A stretch of 64,000 bases of DNA from an uncultured Clostridium sp. GTDB taxonomy: Bacteria; Bacillota; Clostridia; Lachnospirales; Lachnospiraceae. Each line of letters begins with the position of its first letter. The first letter of the stretch is position 1. The notes under the pieces were generated by a model. That model ran no database searches. It had not been told where the DNA came from and saw only the letters and a program-made list of their open reading frames with translations. The translations under genes and the position numbers were made by a program. Shown piece after piece: positions 35,586 to 44,771 of this stretch. The DNA is taken from positions 1 through 64,000 of the forward strand of contig CAMEFI010000018.1 in assembly GCA_945915475.1 (NCBI GenBank), in the 5' to 3' direction.

Positions 35586-37772
35586 CTACTCCGTTTTCAA
35601 ACTTGCCTGCAGACTTGACGAAAAGTTTCCTGTTACATCATTACCATTTGCATCTAAAACACTATATACCAATGATACATTGGTCTTATCTGTAATACCG
35701 GAAATACTACTGAAAGAAGATCCATCTAACGGTAATGATGCTTCATCATAATAATCATCTGCTACCGTATAGGTTGTTCCACCCGCCTGTAATTTTACAA
35801 TGATGCGAACCTGAGTGCCTTCCGGGAAGGAATAACTATTGTTATTAATTGTTCCGGAAAATGATGCCGTATAAGAAGATGCCGCTGCTGCCTGTGTGGT
35901 AGCCGGTTTCTTACCCTTACTGATGGTAATAGACACCTCTGCCTCTTCTTTCACCTCAGTTCCGGCTTCCACGCTCTGTGAAATTACTTTTCCTTCTTTG
36001 ATCGAATCACTATATTCCTGCGTAACATTGCCAAGCTTCAAATTCACATCGGATAATGCTTTCTCTGCTTCTTTTATTGTCATCTTACTAAGATCCGGAA
36101 CCTTTGTAACCTTTACTTCTTCTCCTTTACTTACCACAATGGTAATCTTGGATCTCTTGGCAGCCTTCGTATTACCTCCCGGATTCTGACTGATAACGAT
36201 ATCCTTCTCAACTTCTTCGTCATATTCTTCATCCACATCTACCTGGAAGCCTGCCGCCGTCAATGTTGTCTGTGCTTCATTGGATGTCTTACCTGTAACA
36301 TCTGGCACATCCACCATTTCCTGTCCTTTACTGATGATCAATTTTACCCGATCACCTTCATTCAATTTTGTTCCTTCATCAATACTCTGACTGATAACCC
36401 GGCCCTCTTCAAAAGTATCGTTATATTCTCTCTCAATCTCATAAGCAATTCCCGCATTATTCAAAGCTTCAATTGCTTCCTCTTCATCCATATTGACAAC
36501 GGAGATCATAGTATCCACTACACTCTCTGTGGAAGAAGCCATCTCTGTTGTACTTGTTTTCTTTTTGCCAATACCACTAATGGATACCACCACTACAATC
36601 AAAATAATAGCAATCAACACTGTTGCCGCAATCGCACCAATTGTAATGATTTTTTCCATCTTCGGATCTAATGAATCTTTATCGGATTGCTCATCAAATA
36701 ATTCTTCATCTTCCTCCTCATCATCCTCATCATATTCCTCATCATCTTCGTAATGGGAATCATGATACAGACTCTCTAATGCACTATTGGCTTCTTCTAA
36801 TTTCTGATTCCGTCTCTGGTTATCTATCGGAAACATAGATATGCCACTCTGCCTGCCCGCTGCTGTATTAATTGCAGATAGCTCATCTTCCGAAATCTGA
36901 ATCGTTGGTGCACTTGTGGAATCTATTGCATTTACAATACCAACATTGGCATTGGGATCTAAGGCTAATTTTTTCAAATCTGTAAGCATTGCGCTTGTTG
37001 TCAAATATCTACGTTCTGGTTTCTTCTGGGTGGCTTTCAATACCACTCTCTCAATTCCAACCGGAATATCCGGATAATACTCTCTTGGCGGAATAATCTC
37101 ACTCTGAATATGCATCAATGCAACCGTGACATTATTCTCTCCCTCAAATGGTACTCTGCCAGTTAACATCTCATAAAGCGTGATACCCAATGAATAAATG
37201 TCTGAACGTTCGTCTGAATATCCACCTCTTGCCTGCTCTGGGGAAATATAATGTACACTTCCCATTGCACTGGATGCAATCGTATTGGAGGTTGCGGCTT
37301 TTGCAATACCAAAGTCTGTTACTTTCAATGTTCCATTTTTAGAAACAATGATATTCTGTGGTTTGATATCCCGATGAATCGTATGATGCTCATGTGCTGC
37401 TTCAATACCAGAACATATCTGGGTAATGAAGTTAAGTGCTGTGGAATATGGTAAGCGACCATTCTGCTGGATATACTCCTTCAAAGTTATCCCTTCTACT
37501 AATTCCATTACAATATAATAGTATCCATTCTCTTCTCCAACATCATATACATTCACAATGTTAGGATGGGAAAGTCCTGCTGCAGACTGCGCTTCAATCC
37601 GGAACTTACTGACAAAACTCTTATCATCTGCAAATTCCGGTTTCAAAACTTTAATTGCCACATAACGATTCAGCACATGACATTTTGCTTTATATACAAC
37701 TGACATTCCGCCAGTTCCAACTTCTTCTATGATCTCATATCGATTCTGGATGATTGTTCCTGGTTCAAACAT
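35586..37772 (-). CDS. prkC: PASTA-domain serine/threonine kinase PrkC
   Basis: A 728-residue transmembrane Hanks-type kinase that senses muropeptides or lipid II. Kinase domain at about 11-270: GTGGMSVVYKA, Lys41, HRDIKPQN, DFGIAKA. A juxtamembrane region contains a very acidic run at about 337-360, then TM at about 377-400 and three PASTA repeats (about 424-617; the second and third begin VDVPDVTGK and KVPDLSKM). The last about 100 residues, after an Ala/Ser/Thr linker, form an extra beta-rich module that I do not recognise. It is three bases downstream of its phosphatase gene and would control growth, wall synthesis and germination-type responses. Confidence 0.96.
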   Translation of the reverse strand: MFEPGTIIQNRYEIIEEVGTGGMSVVYKAKCHVLNRYVAIKVLKPEFADDKSFVSKFRIEAQSAAGLSHPNIVNVYDVGEENGYYYIVMELVEGITLKEYIQQNGRLPYSTALNFITQICSGIEAAHEHHTIHRDIKPQNIIVSKNGTLKVTDFGIAKAATSNTIASSAMGSVHYISPEQARGGYSDERSDIYSLGITLYEMLTGRVPFEGENNVTVALMHIQSEIIPPREYYPDIPVGIERVVLKATQKKPERRYLTTSAMLTDLKKLALDPNANVGIVNAIDSTSAPTIQISEDELSAINTAAGRQSGISMFPIDNQRRNQKLEEANSALESLYHDSHYEDDEEYDEDDEEEDEELFDEQSDKDSLDPKMEKIITIGAIAATVLIAIILIVVVVSISGIGKKKTSTTEMASSTESVVDTMISVVNMDEEEAIEALNNAGIAYEIEREYNDTFEEGRVISQSIDEGTKLNEGDRVKLIISKGQEMVDVPDVTGKTSNEAQTTLTAAGFQVDVDEEYDEEVEKDIVISQNPGGNTKAAKRSKITIVVSKGEEVKVTKVPDLSKMTIKEAEKALSDVNLKLGNVTQEYSDSIKEGKVISQSVEAGTEVKEEAEVSITISKGKKPATTQAAAASSYTASFSGTINNNSYSFPEGTQVRIIVKLQAGGTTYTVADDYYDEASLPLDGSSFSSISGITDKTNVSLVYSVLDANGNDVTGNFSSSLQASLKTE

Positions 37773-37775
37773 ATT

Positions 37776-38513
37776 CTACACCTCATTCAAAGCTTGTTCT
37801 ATTACTACTACACCTATATTATCCTTGCCACCATAATAATTGGCTCGATCAATCAACTGTTCACAAATTCTGTCTACAAACTGTTGTCCCATGATAATGT
37901 TTCCAATCTCATCATCTTCTACCATATTGGTCAGACCATCTGAACAAAGTAATACTTTCTCGCCAGACTGCAATTCTACCTCAAAGAAATCCGGTATGGC
38001 TTCTTTACTGGTTCCCAGAGCTCTGGTAATAATATTCTTCTCCGGATGGAAACGAACCTTTCTCCTGTCTAACTGACCTGTCCGAATCAGTTCTTCCACC
38101 AATGAATGATCCAACGTAATCTGTTTCGTTTCTCCCTGACGTATGACATACAATCTGCTGTCTCCAATATTCGCCACATACATCTTATTCTCCACAATCA
38201 CAGCCGCAACAAAAGTGGTACCCATACCACGTAATTCACTATGTGCAGAGGACATTTCAAGGAGCATATTGTTTACTTTTGCAATTCCTGTTTTCATGAT
38301 TGTTATAGGATTCACATATGTACATTCCCTTACATAATCCACAAACCAGGATACTGCATGTGCAGATGCATAATCACCAGCCTTATGACCGCCCATTCCA
38401 TCTGCCACTATATATAGATTCGGAAGGTTTCCGACTTTCTTGTCTGAAAAATAGATGCTATCCTGATTGATGCTTCTAACCATTCCAATATCTGTTTGTC
38501 CGTAGGATATCAT
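37776..38513 (-). CDS. stp: PP2C-type Ser/Thr phosphatase (Stp/PrpC)
   Basis: A 245-residue PPM-family phosphatase, partner of PrkC. The metal-binding motifs are DGMGGHKAGDYAS, GDSRLYV, CSDGLTNMVEDDEI and GGKDNIGVVVIE. ATG 38513 has GGAGG six bases upstream. It reverses PrkC phosphorylation; the pair is a standard signalling module. Confidence 0.96.
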   Translation of the reverse strand: MISYGQTDIGMVRSINQDSIYFSDKKVGNLPNLYIVADGMGGHKAGDYASAHAVSWFVDYVRECTYVNPITIMKTGIAKVNNMLLEMSSAHSELRGMGTTFVAAVIVENKMYVANIGDSRLYVIRQGETKQITLDHSLVEELIRTGQLDRRKVRFHPEKNIITRALGTSKEAIPDFFEVELQSGEKVLLCSDGLTNMVEDDEIGNIIMGQQFVDRICEQLIDRANYYGGKDNIGVVVIEQALNEV

Positions 38514-38528
38514 CAAAACCCTCCTATC

Positions 38529-39551
38529 CTATTCTGATTCCATATAGGCTTTTCGGAGCTGCCCGCAGGCGGCATCAATATCTTTGCCCATACCCTTTCT
38601 AATTGTAACATGTATGCCGTTGTTTTCAAGCATAACTTTAAATTTTTGAATAGATTTTTCATCTGCCCGCTTAAAATTCCTCTCCTTGATGGGGTTAACC
38701 GGAATCAGATTCACATGACAGGACATTCCTTTTAACAAATCTGAAAGTTGTCTGGCATCCTGTCTGGAATCATTTTCTCCGGCTACTAAAGAATATTCAA
38801 AAGTCACCCGCCGTCCGGTCTTTTCAAAATAATATCGACATGCCTCTAATACTTCTGCAATACTGTACTTATTTGCAATAGGCATTAATTCCCGACGTTT
38901 CTCATCTGTTGCTGCATGTAAGGATAAGGCAAATGTGATTGCAAATTCCTCATCAGCTAATTCATATATCTTAGGGACAATTCCACAACTTGATACTGTG
39001 ATATTACGCTGACTGATATGCAATCCGTCTTCATTTGTAAGCAGTCGGATAAAACGACATAGATTATCATAATTATCTAACGGCTCACCCGTTCCCATCA
39101 CTACAACATTCGATATACGTTGTCCCATTACTCTTGTTATGGCATATATCTGGTCAAGCATTTCTGAAGCTTTCAGATTTCTTGCAAGCCCCATCAAGGT
39201 AGACGCACAAAAACGGCAGCCCATTCTACATCCCGCCTGAGAAGAGATACATACAGAATTACCATAAGAATATGGCATAAATACACTCTCGATCACATTC
39301 CCATCCTGTAAACGAAATACAAACTTATTCGTGCCATCAATCTTTGATTCATAACGATCCACAATCTCCAAAGAGATAAAATCCTCCGCAATCCATTGCT
39401 GTATCTCCTTTGGAACATTTTTCATCTCTTCCACATTCCGCACCAGCTTCACATGCATCCAGTCATAGATCTGCTTCGCCCGGAACTTCGGATATCCCTT
39501 TTGCGTTATATACTCTGATAACTCCGATAATGTCATTGACTTGATATCCAT
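38529..39551 (-). CDS. rlmN: Dual-specificity 23S rRNA A2503 / tRNA A37 C2-methyltransferase RlmN
   Basis: A 340-residue radical SAM methyltransferase. The cluster motif is CRMGCRFCAS (C-x3-C-x2-C). GTGEPLDNYDN and the C-terminal catalytic Cys near the end (AACGQL) are visible. It adds a C2 methyl to A2503 of 23S rRNA and A37 of some tRNAs. It lies two bases after rsmB in the operon; the Shine-Dalgarno (TTGAGTAGAG) is weak, so coupling with rsmB is likely. Confidence 0.97.
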   Translation of the reverse strand: MDIKSMTLSELSEYITQKGYPKFRAKQIYDWMHVKLVRNVEEMKNVPKEIQQWIAEDFISLEIVDRYESKIDGTNKFVFRLQDGNVIESVFMPYSYGNSVCISSQAGCRMGCRFCASTLMGLARNLKASEMLDQIYAITRVMGQRISNVVVMGTGEPLDNYDNLCRFIRLLTNEDGLHISQRNITVSSCGIVPKIYELADEEFAITFALSLHAATDEKRRELMPIANKYSIAEVLEACRYYFEKTGRRVTFEYSLVAGENDSRQDARQLSDLLKGMSCHVNLIPVNPIKERNFKRADEKSIQKFKVMLENNGIHVTIRKGMGKDIDAACGQLRKAYMESE

Positions 39552-39553
39552 CT

Positions 39554-40927
39554 CTACTCAACTTTCTTTCTAAACTTTGCAATAAAAAATCCGTCACACT
39601 GGCAACTTCCCGGTAATAATTGTAACATATTGTCTTCCACAAATTGCTCCAGGGATTCCGGTACAAACTCTTTAACCGATTCTGCTTCCAGGGGAAGATG
39701 TGATAGTGCCCATTCCACATTATCCCGATTCTCCGCCGGATTGATCGTACAGGTAGAAAACAGCAGGACACCGCCCGGTTTCACATAGGATACCGCATTG
39801 GTTAAAATAGTCTTTTGCAAATTAGACAATTCCAACAACTGTTGTTCACTAATGTGATATTTAATATCATTTTTATGGGATAGTATTCCCAATCCGGAAC
39901 AAGGCAAATCTGCAATCACCAAATCCGCCCATTCTTTCCTCGATTCATCTAAAATCAGAGCATCCCATATTGTCTCTTCTATATTAGTGAGACCTAATCG
40001 TTCCCTATTCTCCTTAATCAATGCCGTCTTGCGCTCTGATACATCTCTGGCCTCTACAATAGCTTTGCCACCCAGCTTCTGGGCAAAATGCGTACATTTA
40101 CCGCCCGGTGCAGCACACAAATCCAGAATCTGCAATTTTTCACCCGGTTTCCACGCTTTCTCGATATCTGCAATGGGATACAACAGCATGGAGCTTTCAT
40201 CCTGTATAAAAAATTCTCCCTGTTTAAATCCCGGAATCCGGTTCACATAGTTAATTTTGGATAAATGAAGTGCATCCTCCGAATAATATCCCTCTATAAC
40301 CTCAATTTCATGTTCCGTCAACTTTGCTGTCAATTCCTGTTTTGTTGTCTTATTCTCATTAATCCGAATGGTAATACCGGTTGTCTGCAGGGAGGCTTCT
40401 AAAATCTGTTTCACCTGCGCCTCATCATACCATTGTAAAAAATGTTCTACTAACCACTGGGGAATCGAATATCGAACTGACAGATATGGAATCATTCCAT
40501 CTTCTTGTGTTGGATATGGAATCCTATCTATATTGCGTTCCACGGATCTCAATACACCATTCACAAAACCTGCAAGATTCTGGAATCCCTTCTTCTTGGC
40601 AAGTTTCACACATTCATTACAGGCTACACCATTTGGCACACTTTCCATATATAGCATCTGATAGACTCCCATCCGTAACAGACAACGGATAAAAGGTTTG
40701 CATTTATTGACCTTCGTCTTACTGTACAAATTGATCACATAATCCAGCCTTGTCTGATATTCTGTGGTTCCCTCTACCAGCCTTGTTATAAAAGCGCGAT
40801 CCTGTTTGCTCAAAAACTGCTTCTGATACAAGGTTTTGTGAAGTGCATCCTTTGCGAAAATATTCTTTTTTTCTACTTCTACCAGTACCTCTAAGGCGAG
40901 TAATCTGGTATTCTCTGTATCTGCCAT
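39554..40927 (-). CDS. rsmB: 16S rRNA m5C967 methyltransferase RsmB
   Basis: A 457-residue methyltransferase. The N-terminal NusB-like RNA-binding domain covers residues 1-130. A Rossmann methyltransferase follows with the SAM motif DLCAAPGGKCTHFAQ and the catalytic ADLPCSGLGIL, and the second Cys in LLFSTCTINP. It methylates C967 of 16S rRNA. It sits between fmt and rlmN as in most Firmicutes. Confidence 0.96.
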   Translation of the reverse strand: MADTENTRLLALEVLVEVEKKNIFAKDALHKTLYQKQFLSKQDRAFITRLVEGTTEYQTRLDYVINLYSKTKVNKCKPFIRCLLRMGVYQMLYMESVPNGVACNECVKLAKKKGFQNLAGFVNGVLRSVERNIDRIPYPTQEDGMIPYLSVRYSIPQWLVEHFLQWYDEAQVKQILEASLQTTGITIRINENKTTKQELTAKLTEHEIEVIEGYYSEDALHLSKINYVNRIPGFKQGEFFIQDESSMLLYPIADIEKAWKPGEKLQILDLCAAPGGKCTHFAQKLGGKAIVEARDVSERKTALIKENRERLGLTNIEETIWDALILDESRKEWADLVIADLPCSGLGILSHKNDIKYHISEQQLLELSNLQKTILTNAVSYVKPGGVLLFSTCTINPAENRDNVEWALSHLPLEAESVKEFVPESLEQFVEDNMLQLLPGSCQCDGFFIAKFRKKVE

Positions 40928-40978
40928 TTTCTATCCCTATTCTATATGAAATGTTCGAACTTTCTGCCTTCCCTTCTA

Positions 40979-41917
40979 TCAGCCGAGACACATTCCGGGT
41001 TCTATCTTATAGCCTAACAGAAATGCAGCTGTGTCCATACGTTTCTTTCCTTCTAATTGTAAATTGAGAATACGGAGTGCCCCTTTGCCACACCGTATCG
41101 TAAAGCTCTTCTTATCTACCGCTATCACCACACCCGGTGCCGAATCCATCTTCACGTTGTCCTCTGCAACAATCTCAGCAACATAGATCTTCAATGTCTT
41201 ATTCTGAATTCTTGTATAAGCACTCGGCCATGGATTGAGACCTCGGATCAAACGCTCTAATTCCACTGCATCCTTTGTAAAATCAAGACATCCCATATCC
41301 TTTGAAAGCATCTTGGCATAACTTGATTGATTGTCATCCTGCTTTGTTCTGGTTGCTGTTCCATTCTCTAACATCGTAAGTGTCTGCACTAATAAACCGG
41401 CACCTTCCTTTGCAAGTTTATCAAACAGGGAACCCCCCGTTTCATCCGGTGCCAATGTTATCTTACTCTGACAGATAATATCCCCTGTATCTAATCCCTT
41501 TTCCATATACATGGTTGTCACTCCCGTCTCAGCAATTCCGTCAATGACAGCCCACTGAATTGGTGCCGCACCACGGTATGCAGGAAGCAGAGATGCATGT
41601 ACATTGATACATCCATACTTAGGAATATTCAAAATAGATTCCGGCAAAATCTGCCCAAAAGCAACTACTACGATTATGTCCGGAGCAATGGCTTTCAGTT
41701 TCTCCACAAAAGATTCCTCTCTCACCTTCTCCGGCTGGGCAACCTCCAGATTATATTCCAACGCCTTCTCTTTCACCGGTGTATAACATATTTTTTTTCC
41801 TCTGCCTTTGGCTTTATCCGGCTGTGTTACAACTAATGCAACATCATGTCCGGCATTCACAATAGCCTCCAATGTATTCACCGCAAAATCCGGTGTTCCC
41901 ATATATACTATTTTCAT
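40979..41917 (-). CDS. fmt: Methionyl-tRNA formyltransferase
   Basis: A 312-residue enzyme that formylates initiator Met-tRNA. MGTPDFAVNTLEAI at the start, catalytic Asn-His-Asp context in CINVHASLLPAYRGAAPIQWAVIDG, and LDTGDIICQ are family motifs. The C-terminal OB-like tRNA-binding domain starts at about 205. It is paired with def, 16 bases upstream. Confidence 0.98.
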   Translation of the reverse strand: MKIVYMGTPDFAVNTLEAIVNAGHDVALVVTQPDKAKGRGKKICYTPVKEKALEYNLEVAQPEKVREESFVEKLKAIAPDIIVVVAFGQILPESILNIPKYGCINVHASLLPAYRGAAPIQWAVIDGIAETGVTTMYMEKGLDTGDIICQSKITLAPDETGGSLFDKLAKEGAGLLVQTLTMLENGTATRTKQDDNQSSYAKMLSKDMGCLDFTKDAVELERLIRGLNPWPSAYTRIQNKTLKIYVAEIVAEDNVKMDSAPGVVIAVDKKSFTIRCGKGALRILNLQLEGKKRMDTAAFLLGYKIEPGMCLG

Positions 41918-41933
41918 GTTATCACCAACCTAT

Positions 41934-42416
41934 CTAGCCTTCATCCGGCTCATTACACTCCACATCACGAATCGGTCCATCTGCCACATCCTTATAGAGA
42001 ACGCCCTCTAAATGATCTAACTCATGACAGATTGCTCTGGCAAGAAGCCCTTCTCCTTCAATCTCAATCTCTTCCATATCTTCGTTCAGACATTTGCAGA
42101 TTACATGATTCGGTCTGGTAACAGTTGCCACTTTCCCCGGCAGACTCAAACAGCCCTCATCTCCCGTCTGTTCACCATCTCTTTCCACAATTACCGGATT
42201 GATAAGAACATACGGATTCTCATAATCAACGTCAATAACTACAATCCGCTTAAGGATTCCTACCTGAGGGGCTGCAAGTCCCACTCCATTCGCCTCGTAC
42301 ATTGTATCAAACATATCATCAATCAATGTACGGGTCCGATCTGTCATTTCCTTCACTTCTTTGCATTTCTTTCGTAAAATATCATCCCCGTCAAAGCGGA
42401 TCTGTCTAATTGCCAT
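41934..42416 (-). CDS. def: Peptide deformylase
   Basis: A 160-residue metallo-deformylase that removes the N-formyl group from nascent chains. All three motifs are present: GVGLAAPQVG, EGCLSLPG with the metal Cys, and HELDHLEG with the metal His pair and catalytic Glu. AAGGAG precedes the start. It acts directly after the product of fmt in the same operon. Confidence 0.98.
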   Translation of the reverse strand: MAIRQIRFDGDDILRKKCKEVKEMTDRTRTLIDDMFDTMYEANGVGLAAPQVGILKRIVVIDVDYENPYVLINPVIVERDGEQTGDEGCLSLPGKVATVTRPNHVICKCLNEDMEEIEIEGEGLLARAICHELDHLEGVLYKDVADGPIRDVECNEPDEG

Positions 42417-42482
42417 AATAACTCTCCTTTACTCACACAGATATTATAAGTATATCATATACTGATTATAATGTCACGTTGA

Positions 42483-44771
42483 TTAGTATGCCGTTAACGG
42501 GTCAAAATCAAATGTCACATAGCATTCCTTTCCAACAGGATTCTCCTCCAGATATCCTTCCATCTGATCCTTCATCCACACCAGTCTCTGTTTGTCGGCA
42601 TGTTTTAAATACAAAACCCTCCGATACCGGTCATTGATCCGGGCAATTGTTGCATCACAGGGACCAACTACAGAAACCTTATATTCATCGGGAACTTTTT
42701 CTGATAACTCTTTCAACGATACCGATAACTGCATTGCCATTTCATAACGCTCTGCTTCCATAAATACTGCCAACATATGCCCAAAAGGCGGGTAAGACAT
42801 AAGACTCCGATATGCCTTCTCCTCTTCATAAAAGGCCTCATAATCCTGTCTGGCCGCTGTCTCAATACAATAGTGGTCCGGTGCATATGTCTGGATAACC
42901 ACCTCTCCGGGAAGTTCTCCCCGTCCTGCCCGTCCTGCCGCCTGAGTCAGCAGATCAAAAGTCCTCTCGGCTGACCGAAAATCGTTGTCAAACATAGTCG
43001 TATCTGCCGCGATCATACCTACTAAAGTAACATTGGAAAAATCATGCCCCTTAACGATCATCTGGGTTCCAACCAATATGTCTGCTTCGCCATTGGCAAA
43101 CTTGGAAAGAATTTGTTCATGGGAGTTCTTATTTCGTGTAGTATCTGCATCCATGCGAAGCACTTTTGCCTCCGGAAACTGCACCCTCACCTGTTCTTCC
43201 ACTTTCTGGGTCCCAATACCAAATCCTGCAATATACGGAGAGGAACACTTCGGACATACTTTCGGTTTGGGTATCTCATACCCACAATAGTGACATACCA
43301 GCTTCGTCTTTGTCGTTCCCGGAAAATGTTCCGTCAAGGATACATCACAATGCGGACATTCAAAAACATATCCACAACTTCTGCAGGATACAAAACCTGC
43401 AAATCCTCTCCGATTAATAAACAGCATAATCTGTTCTCTCTTTTGCAGCCGTTCCGCCATCAATTTTTGTAAATGCCTGCTAAAAATACTACGATTCCCC
43501 TGTTTCAATTCCTCCCTCAGATCCACTACAGAAACCTCTGGCAAAGTTGCTTTCTCATTTGCCCGTTCTGAAAGGGTCAGTAACGTATACTCCCCTTTCA
43601 CGGCATGATAATAGGATTCCACAGAAGGAGTTGCCGAGCCAAGTAATACAAATGCTCCTGCCATCCTTGCCCGTTCAATAGCAATCTCCCTGGCGTGATA
43701 CTTCGGTGGATATTCACTCTTATAACTTGTCTCATGTTCCTCATCTATGACAATGATGCCCAGATTCGGGAACGGTGCAAACAACGCTGATCGTGGTCCG
43801 ATCATAACTGATACATCCCCATTCTTAGCCCGTTCAAACTGATCATATCGTTCCCCTTTGCTCAAACGGGAATTCATAATCGTAACCTTATTACCAAATC
43901 GTTTTCGGAAGCGTTTCACTGTCTGGTAAGTAAGGGCGATCTCCGGAATCAACACAATGGCCTGCTTTCCCATTGCTACCATCTTTTCGATCACCTCCAA
44001 ATACACCAGTGTCTTGCCGCTTCCGGTTACCCCTTTCAACAGATAGGTATTTTTCTTTCCCTCTTCGTAATCCTTAAGCATCCGATGAATGACTGCCTGC
44101 TGCCGTGTATTTGGGATTTCCCTTTCCGTATCCCCATGACCCGGTATCATGTTTTTGCTCTCAGCAGCATTTTCTTCTTCTTTAAATATTGTGCGGTAAT
44201 ATCCCTCCTCAGCAACAGAAATAATGCCTTCATTCTCCATTGCCCTTAAGGTAGGTGCAGATATGTTAAGCTTTCCTGTCACCAACTCATATGGAATCAC
44301 CTTTTCCTGCATCAACTCCTGTAACAGCCGACGTTTTGCTTTTGCATTTTTCTTCTGATACAGAGCCAGACATTCCTGACATTGTTCAAAACCGACTAAA
44401 AGACAGACTTCCTTATGTGTTAATCCTCTGACTTTTTCTTTGATGGGCATTACCGTCTTTAAGGCATTGATCATAGTAGATCCATACTGTTCCTTCATAT
44501 ACGCTGCAAGTTCAATCAATTCTCTCTCAATAGCAACTCCATTTTCACAGACACTATCAATCTCCTTCAGCTTACTTTCTTCGAAGTGCGGCTCCTGCGA
44601 AAACGATATGACATATCCTGTCCGTAAATGATTGCCACGACCAAAAGGGATAGACACTTTTGTGCCTATCCCAATCTGCCCTGCAAGCATTTCCGGAACA
44701 ATATACTGAAATGTCCGGTCAATGGCTTCATGCGAAATATCGATTATTATATCCGCATATTTGTGTAACAT
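42483..44771 (-). CDS. priA: Primosomal replication helicase PriA
   Basis: A 762-residue superfamily 2 helicase that restarts stalled replication forks. N-terminal 3'-DNA-binding domain, winged helix, Walker A GVTGSGKTLVYLEVI, DEEH box, the zinc-binding Cys clusters (CRSCGYVFECPHCD; CHYCGYEIPKPKVCPKC), and motifs V-VI (QAAGRAGRG). GGAGGAAGAGG stands immediately before ATG 44771. The start lies 44 bases inside the 3' end of murE, an overlap suggesting coupling. Confidence 0.98.
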   Translation of the reverse strand: MLHKYADIIIDISHEAIDRTFQYIVPEMLAGQIGIGTKVSIPFGRGNHLRTGYVISFSQEPHFEESKLKEIDSVCENGVAIERELIELAAYMKEQYGSTMINALKTVMPIKEKVRGLTHKEVCLLVGFEQCQECLALYQKKNAKAKRRLLQELMQEKVIPYELVTGKLNISAPTLRAMENEGIISVAEEGYYRTIFKEEENAAESKNMIPGHGDTEREIPNTRQQAVIHRMLKDYEEGKKNTYLLKGVTGSGKTLVYLEVIEKMVAMGKQAIVLIPEIALTYQTVKRFRKRFGNKVTIMNSRLSKGERYDQFERAKNGDVSVMIGPRSALFAPFPNLGIIVIDEEHETSYKSEYPPKYHAREIAIERARMAGAFVLLGSATPSVESYYHAVKGEYTLLTLSERANEKATLPEVSVVDLREELKQGNRSIFSRHLQKLMAERLQKREQIMLFINRRGFAGFVSCRSCGYVFECPHCDVSLTEHFPGTTKTKLVCHYCGYEIPKPKVCPKCSSPYIAGFGIGTQKVEEQVRVQFPEAKVLRMDADTTRNKNSHEQILSKFANGEADILVGTQMIVKGHDFSNVTLVGMIAADTTMFDNDFRSAERTFDLLTQAAGRAGRGELPGEVVIQTYAPDHYCIETAARQDYEAFYEEEKAYRSLMSYPPFGHMLAVFMEAERYEMAMQLSVSLKELSEKVPDEYKVSVVGPCDATIARINDRYRRVLYLKHADKQRLVWMKDQMEGYLEENPVGKECYVTFDFDPLTAY

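Noticed and set aside
43044-43472. A 142-codon plus-strand frame inside priA
   Set aside because: Antisense to the PriA zinc region, no start signals and no recognisable family.
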